Shown one piece after another: positions 7,965 through 15,819 of a DNA stretch of 48,395 bases. The notes below the pieces were generated by a model. That model was not told the origin of the DNA and did not search any database. It was given only the letters and a program-made list of their open reading frames with translations. The DNA comes from Phycisphaerales bacterium UBA3190 (lineage in GTDB: Bacteria > Planctomycetota > Phycisphaerae > Phycisphaerales > UBA1924), in NCBI GenBank assembly GCA_002364005.1, contig DEXG01000015.1, forward strand, positions 277,749 to 326,143, written 5' to 3'. Position 1 is the first letter of the stretch; each line of letters starts with the position of its first letter. Position numbers and translations under genes: made by a program.

Positions 7965-8405
7965 ATGAGCACAATCAATACACGCAACTTCCCCGTACAC
8001 CAGCTGGTTCCACCAACCAACTCATCGGTGATGAAAGCCAAGCAGGCCGCCAGGGCGGGCACCGACCCGCTCAGCGCGGTCACCCCACCGAACCTCACGC
8101 GTGGCGAGAAGCCCGACAACGAAAAGACGATTGAGGAGCAGTTCGCCGAAGCGAGAACAGCCGCGGAGGGCCTGGTCGCAACGAGCTTTATCAAGCCCGT
8201 CCTGCAGCAGGTGCGTGACAGCAACAACGCGCCGGCCCCATTCGGGCCAACGCAAGCGGAGAAGCAGTTCGGATCGCTGCTGGACAACCAGCTCGCCGAC
8301 GAGATTGTGCACGCTTCGCAGTTCTCGATCGTCGATCGCATCGTGGAGAACTTCACACGCCACCTTGGCCAGCCGCAGGCGACGGGCCTGGATATCAACG
8401 CCTGA
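7965..8405 (+). CDS. Rod-binding protein, FlgJ N-terminal type
   Basis: A 146-residue protein whose residues about 66-135 resemble the rod-binding (FlgJ N-terminal) domain: AAEGLVATSFIKPVLQQVRDSN, then a PFG spacer and AEKQFGSLLDNQLADEIVHASQ. This domain caps the growing rod. There is no muramidase/peptidoglycanase domain as in E. coli FlgJ, so a separate enzyme must open the peptidoglycan. Residues 1-60 are polar and probably unstructured. It starts 10 bp after flgI with an AGGAG Shine-Dalgarno overlapping the flgI stop. Confidence 0.78.
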   Translation: MSTINTRNFPVHQLVPPTNSSVMKAKQAARAGTDPLSAVTPPNLTRGEKPDNEKTIEEQFAEARTAAEGLVATSFIKPVLQQVRDSNNAPAPFGPTQAEKQFGSLLDNQLADEIVHASQFSIVDRIVENFTRHLGQPQATGLDINA

Positions 8406-8424
8406 AACCGCCCGGAGCAACGCG

Positions 8425-8961
8425 ATGAACCCCAGCACCACCATGATGAAGATGAACAAGGCGAGCGATGGGCGTGGCCCGCTGGACGCCGACCGTCTCG
8501 ACGAGCTGCTCGGGCGACTCGAAGACGAGCACGCGGTGCTGCTCGGGCTGGCGCATGAGCACAAGGCGGCGCTGACCGAGGCCAATGTCGAATCGCTCAA
8601 GCGGATCACGATGCAGACGAGCGAGGTGCTGATGCGGATCGCGCGCATCGAGCGCGAACGCCAGGCGCTGATCGCCCGTCAGGGGCAGCCGATTGACACG
8701 CTCGACCAGCTGCTCGACCGGTTCGGGGCCGACGACCGGGAACGCATCGCCCAGCGCCGCACGCGTCTGCGCGAGCTGATCGAACGCGTCCGCGACGAGC
8801 AGCTGGCGGTGAAGCAGGCATCGGAACAACTCGCGAACCACATGAAGGGCCTGATGAAGCAGGTCAGCGCGTCGCTCTCGCACGCGGGAACCTATTCACG
8901 GGGCGGAACAGTCGATACCGGACGCTCGCAGGTCGTGAGTGGCCTGGACACGGTGCAGTAA
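8425..8961 (+). CDS. flgN: FlgN-like export chaperone for FlgK and FlgL
   Basis: A 178-residue, almost wholly helical, charged protein with a long coiled-coil pattern (LLGRLEDEHAVLLGLAHEHK, TMQTSEVLMRIARIERER). It fits FlgN, the cytoplasmic chaperone that keeps the hook-junction proteins FlgK and FlgL export-competent, and it lies directly before both. Sequence identity with known FlgN is low, so position carries much of the call. The ATG at 8425 follows a GGAGCAA ribosome-binding site; a longer upstream frame overlaps the previous gene and is not used. Confidence 0.72.
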   Translation: MNPSTTMMKMNKASDGRGPLDADRLDELLGRLEDEHAVLLGLAHEHKAALTEANVESLKRITMQTSEVLMRIARIERERQALIARQGQPIDTLDQLLDRFGADDRERIAQRRTRLRELIERVRDEQLAVKQASEQLANHMKGLMKQVSASLSHAGTYSRGGTVDTGRSQVVSGLDTVQ

Positions 8962-8982
8962 ACGAACAGGGAGGAGCACGCG

Positions 8983-10710
8983 ATGAGTCTGACATCAAGC
9001 ATCAATATCGCCAGTTCAGCGCTGACCGCTTCCCAGCTCGGGCTGCAGGTCACATCGATGAATATGGCCAACGCGGCCAACCCCTCGTACACACGCCAGA
9101 TCGCCATGCTGCAGGCGATCCGTGGGCGCGTGAGCGATCCATACCAGATCGGTCAGGGCGTCGCGGTCACCGAGGTTCGTCGACAGATTGACGAGGCCCT
9201 CCAGAGCCGGCTCTGGGCGGGGACCGCCGCGGAGAACTCCAGCGCCCAGCAGTACGGGGTGCTCGCCCAGCTCGAGACCATCCTCAACGAGGGCACCGAG
9301 TTCGATATGTCGACCCAGCTCTCGTCGTTCTTCAACAGCTGGACCGAGGCAACCACGCTGCTGGATTCGGCGGCCACGATCCAGAACCAGGGCGAAGCGG
9401 TCGCCTCGTTCATACGGAACATGCGCAGCGACCTGACGACCCAACGCCAGCAGATCGAGGACCAGATCGACGCCCAGGTGCTCCGCGCCAACGGCATTCT
9501 CGACGAGATCGCCACGATCAACCAGACCATCACCGAGAGCGAGATCGGCGATGCCGAGGCCAGCGGGCTCCGCGACCAGCGCGATGCGCTCGTCACCGAG
9601 CTGTCCCAGCTGATGGATGTCAGCGTGCACGAGAACAACGCGGGCGCGTACGACATCTACTCCGGCTCGACCCCGATCGTGCAAGGCGGACGGAACCGTG
9701 GCGTCGAGATCAGCCGCGTCACCGATGACAACGGCCAGCTGAGCGTGCGTGTGGAGATCATCGCCGACTCGACCCCGCTGCCCGTGTCGGGCGGGTCGAT
9801 CGGTGGGCTGCTCGCATCACGCGACGGCGCGATCGACGAAACGCTTGAAAAACTCGATACGCTCGCGGCCCAGCTGATCTTCGAGGTCAACAAGCTGCAT
9901 TCGACGGGCATCAACGAGGACTGGCTGACCAGCAGCGCCGCGACGCTGGCAATCCCCAGCGCCGACCGAGCCCTGGCGCTCAACGACCCGAACAACAGCA
10001 CACTCAGCGGGCTCCCATTCGAGGCGGTCAACGGCGGGTTCACCATCAATGTTCGAAACGACGATGGTTCGAGTTCAACCCGTCGCATCGAGATCGATCT
10101 GGACGGGATCGACAGCACCGGGCAGCCCGGATTCGGTGATGACACCAGCGCCGATGACATCCTGGCAGCGATCAACGCCACGCCGAGCATCGGGATCACC
10201 GCAAGCTTCGACTCTTCGGGGCGTCTGCAGATCGAAGCCGACCCGGGGTACTCGTTCAGTTTCAGCGAAGACACCTCGGGTGCACTGGCGGTGCTGGGGG
10301 TCAACAGCTTCTTCACCGGCGATGGGGCAGCGGACATCGGGGTGCGTGAGGACCTTGAGGTCATGCTCGGGCGTCTGGACGACACCGGGCAGTTCATCGC
10401 CAACGGGACGGCAAAGCTCATCGGCGACCTTGGCAACGAGGCGGTGAGCGGGCTCGGCGAGCTCTCGATCCAGAAGTTCTGGTCCCAGCAGGCGACCGAC
10501 ATCGCAAGCAAGACCGCCTCTGCCCGCAACAAGGCCAACGCCGATGCCATCATCCGGGAATCGCTCGATGCCCAGCGTGCAAGCGTCTCGGGCGTGAGCA
10601 TCGACGAGGAATCCATCAACCTGATGAGCTATCAGCGACAGTACCAGGGCGCCGCCCAGGTCATCACCACGGCACAAGAAATGTTCGACACCCTGCTGGC
10701 GCTCGTGTAG
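8983..10710 (+). CDS. flgK: Flagellar hook-associated protein 1, FlgK
   Basis: First hook-filament junction protein. The 575-residue protein has the FlgK N-terminus (INIASSALTASQLGLQVTSMN and ANAANPSYTRQ), a region rich in coiled coil at residues 110-210 containing GLRDQRDALVTELSQLMDV, the SGGSIGGLLASRDG motif, and a C-terminal VSIDEESINLMSYQRQYQ block typical of FlgK. It has a GAGGAG ribosome-binding site and starts 21 bp after flgN. Confidence 0.95.
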   Translation: MSLTSSINIASSALTASQLGLQVTSMNMANAANPSYTRQIAMLQAIRGRVSDPYQIGQGVAVTEVRRQIDEALQSRLWAGTAAENSSAQQYGVLAQLETILNEGTEFDMSTQLSSFFNSWTEATTLLDSAATIQNQGEAVASFIRNMRSDLTTQRQQIEDQIDAQVLRANGILDEIATINQTITESEIGDAEASGLRDQRDALVTELSQLMDVSVHENNAGAYDIYSGSTPIVQGGRNRGVEISRVTDDNGQLSVRVEIIADSTPLPVSGGSIGGLLASRDGAIDETLEKLDTLAAQLIFEVNKLHSTGINEDWLTSSAATLAIPSADRALALNDPNNSTLSGLPFEAVNGGFTINVRNDDGSSSTRRIEIDLDGIDSTGQPGFGDDTSADDILAAINATPSIGITASFDSSGRLQIEADPGYSFSFSEDTSGALAVLGVNSFFTGDGAADIGVREDLEVMLGRLDDTGQFIANGTAKLIGDLGNEAVSGLGELSIQKFWSQQATDIASKTASARNKANADAIIRESLDAQRASVSGVSIDEESINLMSYQRQYQGAAQVITTAQEMFDTLLALV

Positions 10711-10729
10711 CGCCTAGGAGGAACGCACC

Positions 10730-12766
10730 ATGACAAGCTTCCCAACAAGCTATTCCAGAGCACCGAGTCTGATCTTCACACAGTCGTCGATGAACGAGCT
10801 GGGAAGAACCAGCTACTCGCTGGCCCGGCTCAACGAACAGATGGCGACCGGGCTCAGCATCCTGCGCCCGAGCGACGACCCGATCCGCAGCGCCACCGTC
10901 TCGATCCTCGACGGGCGACTCGAATATACCGACCAGATCCTCAAGAACCTCGAGTTCGCGGGCAACTCACTGGGCACCATCGACAACGCCCTGGGCGACG
11001 CCAAGTCGCTCATCGACGAGGCCTACTCGATCGCAAGCGAGCAGCTCTCGAGCCCGTCTGACCCCGAATCACGCGAGGGGCAGGCGATCATCATCGATTC
11101 GCTCATCAACTCGCTGCTCAACATCGCCAACACCGAGTCGCTCGTTGGGTATGTCTTTGGCGGCACCAACCCGACAACCCCACCGGTCACCTTTCAGAAT
11201 GGTGGCTACCGGTTCAACGGCGAACGGGGCGGGCTGACGGCGGCGCTGGGCGCGATCTCCGATGTTCCCATTACACTCGGAGCCGACAACGCGATCGGGG
11301 CCCTGAGCAACCGCATCCAGGGGACCGTCGACCTCGATCCCGACCTGACGCTGAGCACGCGCCTCGATCAAATCAACGGTGCCCGCGACCTGGGCGTCGG
11401 CAACGGCACGCTCCTGTTCAGCTACGGGGGCGGCCCGACCGCACAGATCGATCTGAGCGGCGCTGACACCATCGGCGATGTCGCGGACACGATCGAAGCG
11501 GCGTTGCTCCAGTACGAAACAGACAACAGCGTATCCATCCTTGGTCCCGGCGGGGTCAGCGTCAGCGGCTCTGGGCTGAGCTTCGATATCGCCGGCGGCG
11601 GGAACCTGGACTTCACCGACCAGCAGGGCGCGTACATCGGCGCGGACCTCGGGCTCGTTCAAGACCCCGCGGTCTCATTTACCACCGCGAGCAATGTTGG
11701 GCTCGATCTGGACCCGAAGCTGTCCTGGACCACCCCGGTCGCTTCGCTCCAGGGGCTGGGCGGGGCCGCGCTCGACGAGATCCAGCTCAATAACAATGGG
11801 CAATCGTTCACGATCGACCTCTCGACGGCGACCACGCTGGGCGACATCAAGAGCGCCATCGAGGCCGCCAGCGATGGCGTTCGGGTTGAGATCAGTGACG
11901 ATGGCACGGCGTTGAACATCATTACGGAAACCGCGGGCACCAGCGACCTGGCCCTTTCGATCTCCGAAATCGCCGGCGGGAACGATACCGCGACCCTGCT
12001 GGGCATCCGCTCGTACGCCGCCGATACGCCCCTGAGCGTGTTCAACGACGGTCGTGGGATCGAGATCGCTGAGGGCAACGCGACCGCGGCCGAGAATGAG
12101 GATTTCACGATCACGCTGGGTGATGGGTTCGAGATCACCATCGACCTCAGCGCCGGTGATATCGCAACCGTCGGCACGCTCATCAGCGCAATCAACACCC
12201 AGGCGGGCGCGCAGCTGACTGCCGCGGGCCGCCCTACGACGGACTTTGAAGCCCAGCTCTCAGCCACGAGCAACGGGATCGAGTTCACGCAATCGGCCGC
12301 GGTCGGTGCGTCTGGCCCCATCTCCATCTCGCCCGAGCAATCTCCGGCGGCTGAGCAGCTGGGGCTGCTGGACGCAGAGCTGGGCGGCGGGGGCAACACC
12401 CTGACCTCGAGCGACCGAGCGGGTGTACGGGTCAACAACCTGTTCACCCACCTTCTGGACCTCTCCAAGGCGCTCAAGGAGGATGACACGCTTGGCATCC
12501 AGATTGCGTCAGGACAGATGAAGGAGTCTCTCGAAGAGCTCATTCAGTCCCAGGCGGTCGTCGGGGGCTACGCGAGAAGGGTTGACGAAGAGGTGCTTCG
12601 TCAGGAGAACAAGTCCGTGATAGACCAGGCGATGCGATCACAGCTGAGAGACCTCGACTACGCGCAAGCGTCGACGCGGTTCGCGCAACTCTCGCTGCAG
12701 ATGCAAGCCACGATGAGCGTGATTGCGCAATCGCAGTCGGTCACGCTGTTGGACTTCCTGGGCTGA
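10730..12766 (+). CDS. flgL: Flagellar hook-associated protein 3, FlgL, enlarged
   Basis: Second hook-filament junction protein. The flagellin-like N-terminus (RLNEQMATGLSILRPSDDP, residues 33-51) and C-terminal helix (DLDYAQASTRFAQLSLQMQATM) identify FlgL. At 678 residues it is about twice the usual size. The extra central part contains three copies of a flagellin-hook-IN-like unit, near residues 228-258 (TAQIDLSGADTIGDVADTIE), 352-380 (QSFTIDLSTATTLGDIKSAI) and 460-490 (EITIDLSAGDIATVGTLISA), each about 115 residues apart. These probably form surface-exposed domains. AGGAGGA precedes the ATG. Last gene of the flgI unit. Confidence 0.92.
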   Translation: MTSFPTSYSRAPSLIFTQSSMNELGRTSYSLARLNEQMATGLSILRPSDDPIRSATVSILDGRLEYTDQILKNLEFAGNSLGTIDNALGDAKSLIDEAYSIASEQLSSPSDPESREGQAIIIDSLINSLLNIANTESLVGYVFGGTNPTTPPVTFQNGGYRFNGERGGLTAALGAISDVPITLGADNAIGALSNRIQGTVDLDPDLTLSTRLDQINGARDLGVGNGTLLFSYGGGPTAQIDLSGADTIGDVADTIEAALLQYETDNSVSILGPGGVSVSGSGLSFDIAGGGNLDFTDQQGAYIGADLGLVQDPAVSFTTASNVGLDLDPKLSWTTPVASLQGLGGAALDEIQLNNNGQSFTIDLSTATTLGDIKSAIEAASDGVRVEISDDGTALNIITETAGTSDLALSISEIAGGNDTATLLGIRSYAADTPLSVFNDGRGIEIAEGNATAAENEDFTITLGDGFEITIDLSAGDIATVGTLISAINTQAGAQLTAAGRPTTDFEAQLSATSNGIEFTQSAAVGASGPISISPEQSPAAEQLGLLDAELGGGGNTLTSSDRAGVRVNNLFTHLLDLSKALKEDDTLGIQIASGQMKESLEELIQSQAVVGGYARRVDEEVLRQENKSVIDQAMRSQLRDLDYAQASTRFAQLSLQMQATMSVIAQSQSVTLLDFLG

Positions 12767-12865
12767 TCGCCCGGGGCAGAGCGGATCGGGTGACAGCCCG
12801 CTGCCGCTGATTGGATCGAGACCCCCGCCCGTTCGGCCAAGCGGGGAGTCAAGACAGGATGTCGC

Positions 12866-12882
12866 CCGGCGTGGGACGCCGG
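12866..12882 (+). terminator. Hairpin between flgL and fliW
   Basis: CCGGCGT-GGG-ACGCCGG is a perfect 7-bp stem with a three-base loop. No T-tract follows, so it may be a factor-dependent end, an RNA-stability element, or part of the fliW leader. Confidence 0.35.
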
Positions 12883-12925
12883 CGTCGATCTGAACTGGAC
12901 CGGCCGAAATGATCGGAGCGCACAC

Positions 12926-13375
12926 ATGGAAGTGCGGACCACACGATTTGGAGTGATCGACATTGCGGAGGACCGCGTGATCACTTTCCCCGAAGGGTTG
13001 TTGGGTTTCTCAGACAGGAAGCATTTCTGTCTGCTGCAGCCTGGTGACGACGCATGCTTCTTCTGGCTTCAGTGCACCGAAGACCCAGACCTGGCCTTCG
13101 TGGTCACGGACCCGACCTTCTTCGAGCAGGACTACTCGGTGCCTATCCGCCCCGAGCAGATGCAGGAACTGCGTCTGGAGAAGCTCGACGATGCGCAGGT
13201 CTTTGTCATCGTCAACAAGATCGGAGATCAGCTCACGGGCAACTTCCAAGGCCCGCTGCTGATCAACACGCTGACCAAGGTCGGACAGCAGATCGTGATG
13301 GCCGAGAAACGCTGGACCACCCGCCACCCGCTCATGCGTGTTGGTTCGGGTGCGACCCAGACCGCCTCGGCGTAA
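12926..13375 (+). CDS. fliW: Flagellar assembly factor FliW
   Basis: FliW binds flagellin and, when flagellin is exported, binds and inhibits CsrA; this sets flagellin translation. The 149-residue protein shows the family pattern: ITFPEGLLGFSDRKHFCLL, then FFWLQCTEDPDLAFVVTDP and the C-terminal LLINTLTKVGQQIV. Length is normal. It lies 159 bp after flgL, directly upstream of csrA and two flagellins, the arrangement in which the FliW-CsrA-flagellin switch is known from Bacillus and Campylobacter. A GGAG stands before the ATG. Confidence 0.95.
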   Translation: MEVRTTRFGVIDIAEDRVITFPEGLLGFSDRKHFCLLQPGDDACFFWLQCTEDPDLAFVVTDPTFFEQDYSVPIRPEQMQELRLEKLDDAQVFVIVNKIGDQLTGNFQGPLLINTLTKVGQQIVMAEKRWTTRHPLMRVGSGATQTASA

Positions 13376-13468
13376 TCAGGGCTGCTGGACAAGACAGGGC
13401 TGACCACGCGACTCGTTCGTGTGTACGCGTCGATACGGCGCAGCGTGATCACTATGCCCACACGATGT

Positions 13469-13492
13469 CGGCGGGGTTGAGCGAACCCGCCG
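13469..13492 (+). promoter_or_regulatory. Hairpin in the csrA leader
   Basis: CGGCGGG (13469-13475) pairs with CCCGCCG (13486-13492) as a perfect 7-bp GC stem about 70 bp before csrA, in the 187-bp gap after fliW. There is no T-tract. It may separate fliW and csrA expression or fold the csrA leader. Confidence 0.35.
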
Positions 13493-13562
13493 GACGACGA
13501 AACGAACCAGACCACGACTCGTGGGCACACACGAGACGCGGAAGAGAGCAAGGAGTGAACGC

Positions 13563-13913
13563 ATGCTTGTGCTCTCAAGGCAGCGTGATGAAACCATCAT
13601 GATCGGGGACGAGATCGAGATCTCGATCGTCGACATCCGGGGCGACAAAGTACGCCTCGGGATCAACGCCCCGACAAGGATCGCCGTGCACCGCAAAGAG
13701 GTGTACGACGCGATCAAACGAGAAAACGCCCAGGCCGCCAGACTGGGTGCGAACGACATCGACTCGCTGGCGCAGACCATCAAGCCCGGACCGGCGCGAC
13801 GCGTCGAGCGTGAACAGGGCCAGAGCGGAACCGCCTCAATGCTTGGCGCAACACGGGTCAGCCCGGGCGTCGGAATCAGCAGCGAACGGGACCACGACAA
13901 GGACACCGCATAA
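13563..13913 (+). CDS. csrA: Carbon storage regulator CsrA with C-terminal extension
   Basis: RNA-binding translational regulator. Residues 1-55 are canonical CsrA: MLVLSRQRDETIMIGDEIEI then VDIRGDKVRLGINAP and the RNA-contacting IAVHRKEVYDAI. The protein is 116 residues long, against about 60-75 for usual CsrA; residues 60-116 are a polar, probably disordered tail rich in Gly, Ser and charged residues. The ATG at 13563 follows AAGGAG; an upstream in-frame ATG at 13521 would add 14 residues before the invariant MLVLSR and is rejected. Its likely targets are the two flagellin leaders just downstream, each of which folds into a GGA-loop hairpin. Confidence 0.96.
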   Translation: MLVLSRQRDETIMIGDEIEISIVDIRGDKVRLGINAPTRIAVHRKEVYDAIKRENAQAARLGANDIDSLAQTIKPGPARRVEREQGQSGTASMLGATRVSPGVGISSERDHDKDTA

Positions 13914-13941
13914 TCCATCCCCCGTGAGGGGACTGAACAAC

Positions 13942-13959
13942 GCAATCACGGAGGATTGC
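13942..13959 (+). promoter_or_regulatory. Putative CsrA-binding hairpin over the flagellin 1 Shine-Dalgarno
   Basis: GCAATC-ACGGAG-GATTGC is a perfect 6-bp stem with the hexaloop ACGGAG. The loop carries the CsrA recognition core A(N)GGA, and the Shine-Dalgarno GGAGGA (13950-13955) runs from the loop into the 3' arm. It ends one base before the ATG at 13961. CsrA bound here would block ribosome entry. The same loop is found at flagellin 2. Confidence 0.72.
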
Positions 13960-13960
13960 C

Positions 13961-15508
13961 ATGACACGCATCAATACAAATGTACCGAGCGTCATCGCAC
14001 AGCAACGACTGAATCAATCTGGCGCTGACCTTCAGGTCCGGCTCGAGCGACTCTCAACGGGGCTGCGCATCAACCGAGGCAAGGACGACCCAGCGGGCCT
14101 GATCATCTCAGAGCGCCTGGGCACCGACATCTCGAACATCGAGCAGGCGATCAAGAACGGGGAGCGTGCCAGCGCGGTCATCGCGACCACCGAGGGTGCG
14201 CTCACCGAGATCACGGACCTGCTCAACTCGATCAAGGCACTGGCCGTTGAGGCGGCCAATACCGGTGCCCTCTCCGATGAGGAGCGGGCCGCGAACCAAC
14301 TGCAGATCGATTCGGCAATCCAGTCCATCACCCGGATCAGCAACACCGCGACCTTCGGCGGGCTCAAGCTCCTCGACGGCTCCCTGGACTACATCACCTC
14401 GGGCATCAGCAATACCGAGATCTCGCAGGCCAGGATTACAGCCGCCAGCTTCGTTGGTGCGACAAGCATCAATGTCGATGTCGATGTCATCGCCTCTGCA
14501 CAGAAGGGTGCGCTCTACCTGAGCGGCGATAACAGCGGTACGGGTGACGGGACGGTCCTCTCACAGACCACGATCCAGATCCGCGGGTCCGAGGGCGTTC
14601 GCGAACTCGTGCTGACCTCGGGCATGGCCTACGCCGATGTCGTCTCAGCCGTGAACCAGCTCAGCGAGCTCACAGGCGTTGAAGCCGCGCTGATCAACGG
14701 CGACGCGAACTCAGGCATCGCGTTCCGGTCCACCGAGTACGGGAGCGACTCGTTCGTCAGCGTCGAACGCATCGATACCCCAGCCACCGGCAACAACTGG
14801 ACCCTCTATAAGCTCGACAGCAATGCCGACATCCCCGTAAACGGGGTGCCCTGGGGCGACGCGAGCCTCCTGTCCGACGTCACACGGGATGAGGGGGCCG
14901 ATGTTTCCGCCCTGATCAACGGCATCCTGGCAACCGGCGACGGGCTCAATGTCTCGATCAACTCGCCCTCGCTGGGCATGGAGTTGTTGCTCAGCGAGAG
15001 CTTCGCGACCGACCCGTCGCTGACCGCCGCATCCTTTGATATCACCGGCGGCGGCTCACTCTTCCAGCTTGGTCCGGATATCACCGCGTTGCAGCAGACC
15101 AATATTGGTGTGCAGTCAACCTCGTCAGAGAGCCTGGGGGGCACACTGGTCGGCGGCGACCTGCAATACCTCTCGTCACTGACGAAGGGGCAGGTCAACT
15201 CCCTGGATAATGCCGCCTCACGCAACGACTTCTCCAGTCTCGAAGAGATCGTGAACGCGGCAATCGACGAGGTCTCGATCCTTCGTGGGCGTCTGGGTGC
15301 CTTCGAGCGAAATGTGCTCGACACCAACGGCAGGTCCCTGCAGTCGGCGTATGAGAACCTGACCGCGAGCCGGTCGATCATCCGCGATGCGGACTTCGCC
15401 AAGGAGACGAGCGAGCTGACCAGAGCGCAGATCTTGCAGAGTGCGGGCACGAGCGTGCTCTCGCTGGCAAATCAGCAGTCACAGCAGGTACTCCAGCTCC
15501 TCGGTTAA
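13961..15508 (+). CDS. fliC: Flagellin 1
   Basis: Filament subunit of 515 residues. Terminal D0/D1 regions are well conserved: TRINTNVPSVIAQQRL at the start, RLSTGLRINRGKDDPAGL at residues 30-47, and the C-terminal SIIRDADFAKETSELTRAQI followed by a final helix ending QVLQLLG. The middle, about residues 150-420, is the variable surface part and is Ser/Thr/Gly rich. It lies 47 bp after csrA with no terminator between, so it is probably co-transcribed with csrA. A strong terminator lies 34 bp downstream. Relative to flagellin 2 its codon choice is ordinary, which suggests a minor or regulatory subunit. Confidence 0.95.
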   Translation: MTRINTNVPSVIAQQRLNQSGADLQVRLERLSTGLRINRGKDDPAGLIISERLGTDISNIEQAIKNGERASAVIATTEGALTEITDLLNSIKALAVEAANTGALSDEERAANQLQIDSAIQSITRISNTATFGGLKLLDGSLDYITSGISNTEISQARITAASFVGATSINVDVDVIASAQKGALYLSGDNSGTGDGTVLSQTTIQIRGSEGVRELVLTSGMAYADVVSAVNQLSELTGVEAALINGDANSGIAFRSTEYGSDSFVSVERIDTPATGNNWTLYKLDSNADIPVNGVPWGDASLLSDVTRDEGADVSALINGILATGDGLNVSINSPSLGMELLLSESFATDPSLTAASFDITGGGSLFQLGPDITALQQTNIGVQSTSSESLGGTLVGGDLQYLSSLTKGQVNSLDNAASRNDFSSLEEIVNAAIDEVSILRGRLGAFERNVLDTNGRSLQSAYENLTASRSIIRDADFAKETSELTRAQILQSAGTSVLSLANQQSQQVLQLLG

Positions 15509-15542
15509 GCGGACCAAACGCCAATCATTCTTTAGGCCAAAC

Positions 15543-15565
15543 ACCCCACTCCGGTGGGGTTTTTT
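15543..15565 (+). terminator. Rho-independent terminator after flagellin 1
   Basis: ACCCCAC-TCCG-GTGGGGT is a perfect 7-bp stem with a four-base loop followed by TTTTT at 15561-15565. Confidence 0.88.
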
Positions 15566-15728
15566 CATGCGCGCGACGAAATCGAATACCCCTGAAACCG
15601 GCTAGGTCCTGATAACGAGACGCAAAAAATCACCACAAAAACGGGCACATGACTTCATTGGCCACCTCCACACGACGATCACACCTCCGTTCATTGGCGT
15701 TCCGATGGGCCAAGCCTCGTGCGATGGA

Positions 15729-15742
15729 GCAGCGAGGACTGC
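15729..15742 (+). promoter_or_regulatory. Possible upstream CsrA hairpin in the flagellin 2 leader
   Basis: GCAG-CGAGGA-CTGC is a short 4-bp stem with a hexaloop ending AGGA, about 60 bases before the main hairpin. CsrA dimers often bridge two sites in one leader. The stem is short, so this is a weak candidate. Confidence 0.35.
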
Positions 15743-15795
15743 ACACGGGAATGTATGCCCGCTGCAAACGACTGGGGATGAAGCTCTTTCCCCGG

Positions 15796-15815
15796 TGAGA
15801 ACACGGAGGTTGTCA
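15796..15815 (+). promoter_or_regulatory. Putative CsrA-binding hairpin over the flagellin 2 Shine-Dalgarno
   Basis: TGAGAAC pairs with GTTGTCA around the hexaloop ACGGAG, giving seven stacked positions with a single G-G mismatch. The loop is identical to the one before flagellin 1, while the stem sequence is different, as expected if the loop is what is recognised. GGAGG at 15805-15809 is the Shine-Dalgarno for the ATG at 15820. Confidence 0.7.
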
Positions 15816-15819
15816 GCAA

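Larger units (their letters stand above)
15509..15819 (+). other. 311-bp intergenic region and leader of flagellin 2
   Basis: No gene is seen. It holds the flagellin 1 terminator, a stretch with no clear promoter (a GATAAC at 15611 has no partner at the right spacing), and a leader with at least five GGA triplets and several hairpins, of which the last overlaps the flagellin 2 ribosome-binding site. Confidence 0.7.

Noticed and set aside
6953..8398. Long open frame on the minus strand opposite flgI and the rod-binding gene
   Set aside because: High GC removes stop codons in antisense frames. The plus strand encodes a clear FlgI with signal peptide and promoter; the antisense product is Asp/Arg/His-rich without a recognisable motif.
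15588..15615. Possible sigma-28 promoter before flagellin 2
   Set aside because: CCTGATAAC resembles GCCGATAA, but no TAAA-like -35 lies 15 bases upstream. No other FliA-type match was seen in the region.
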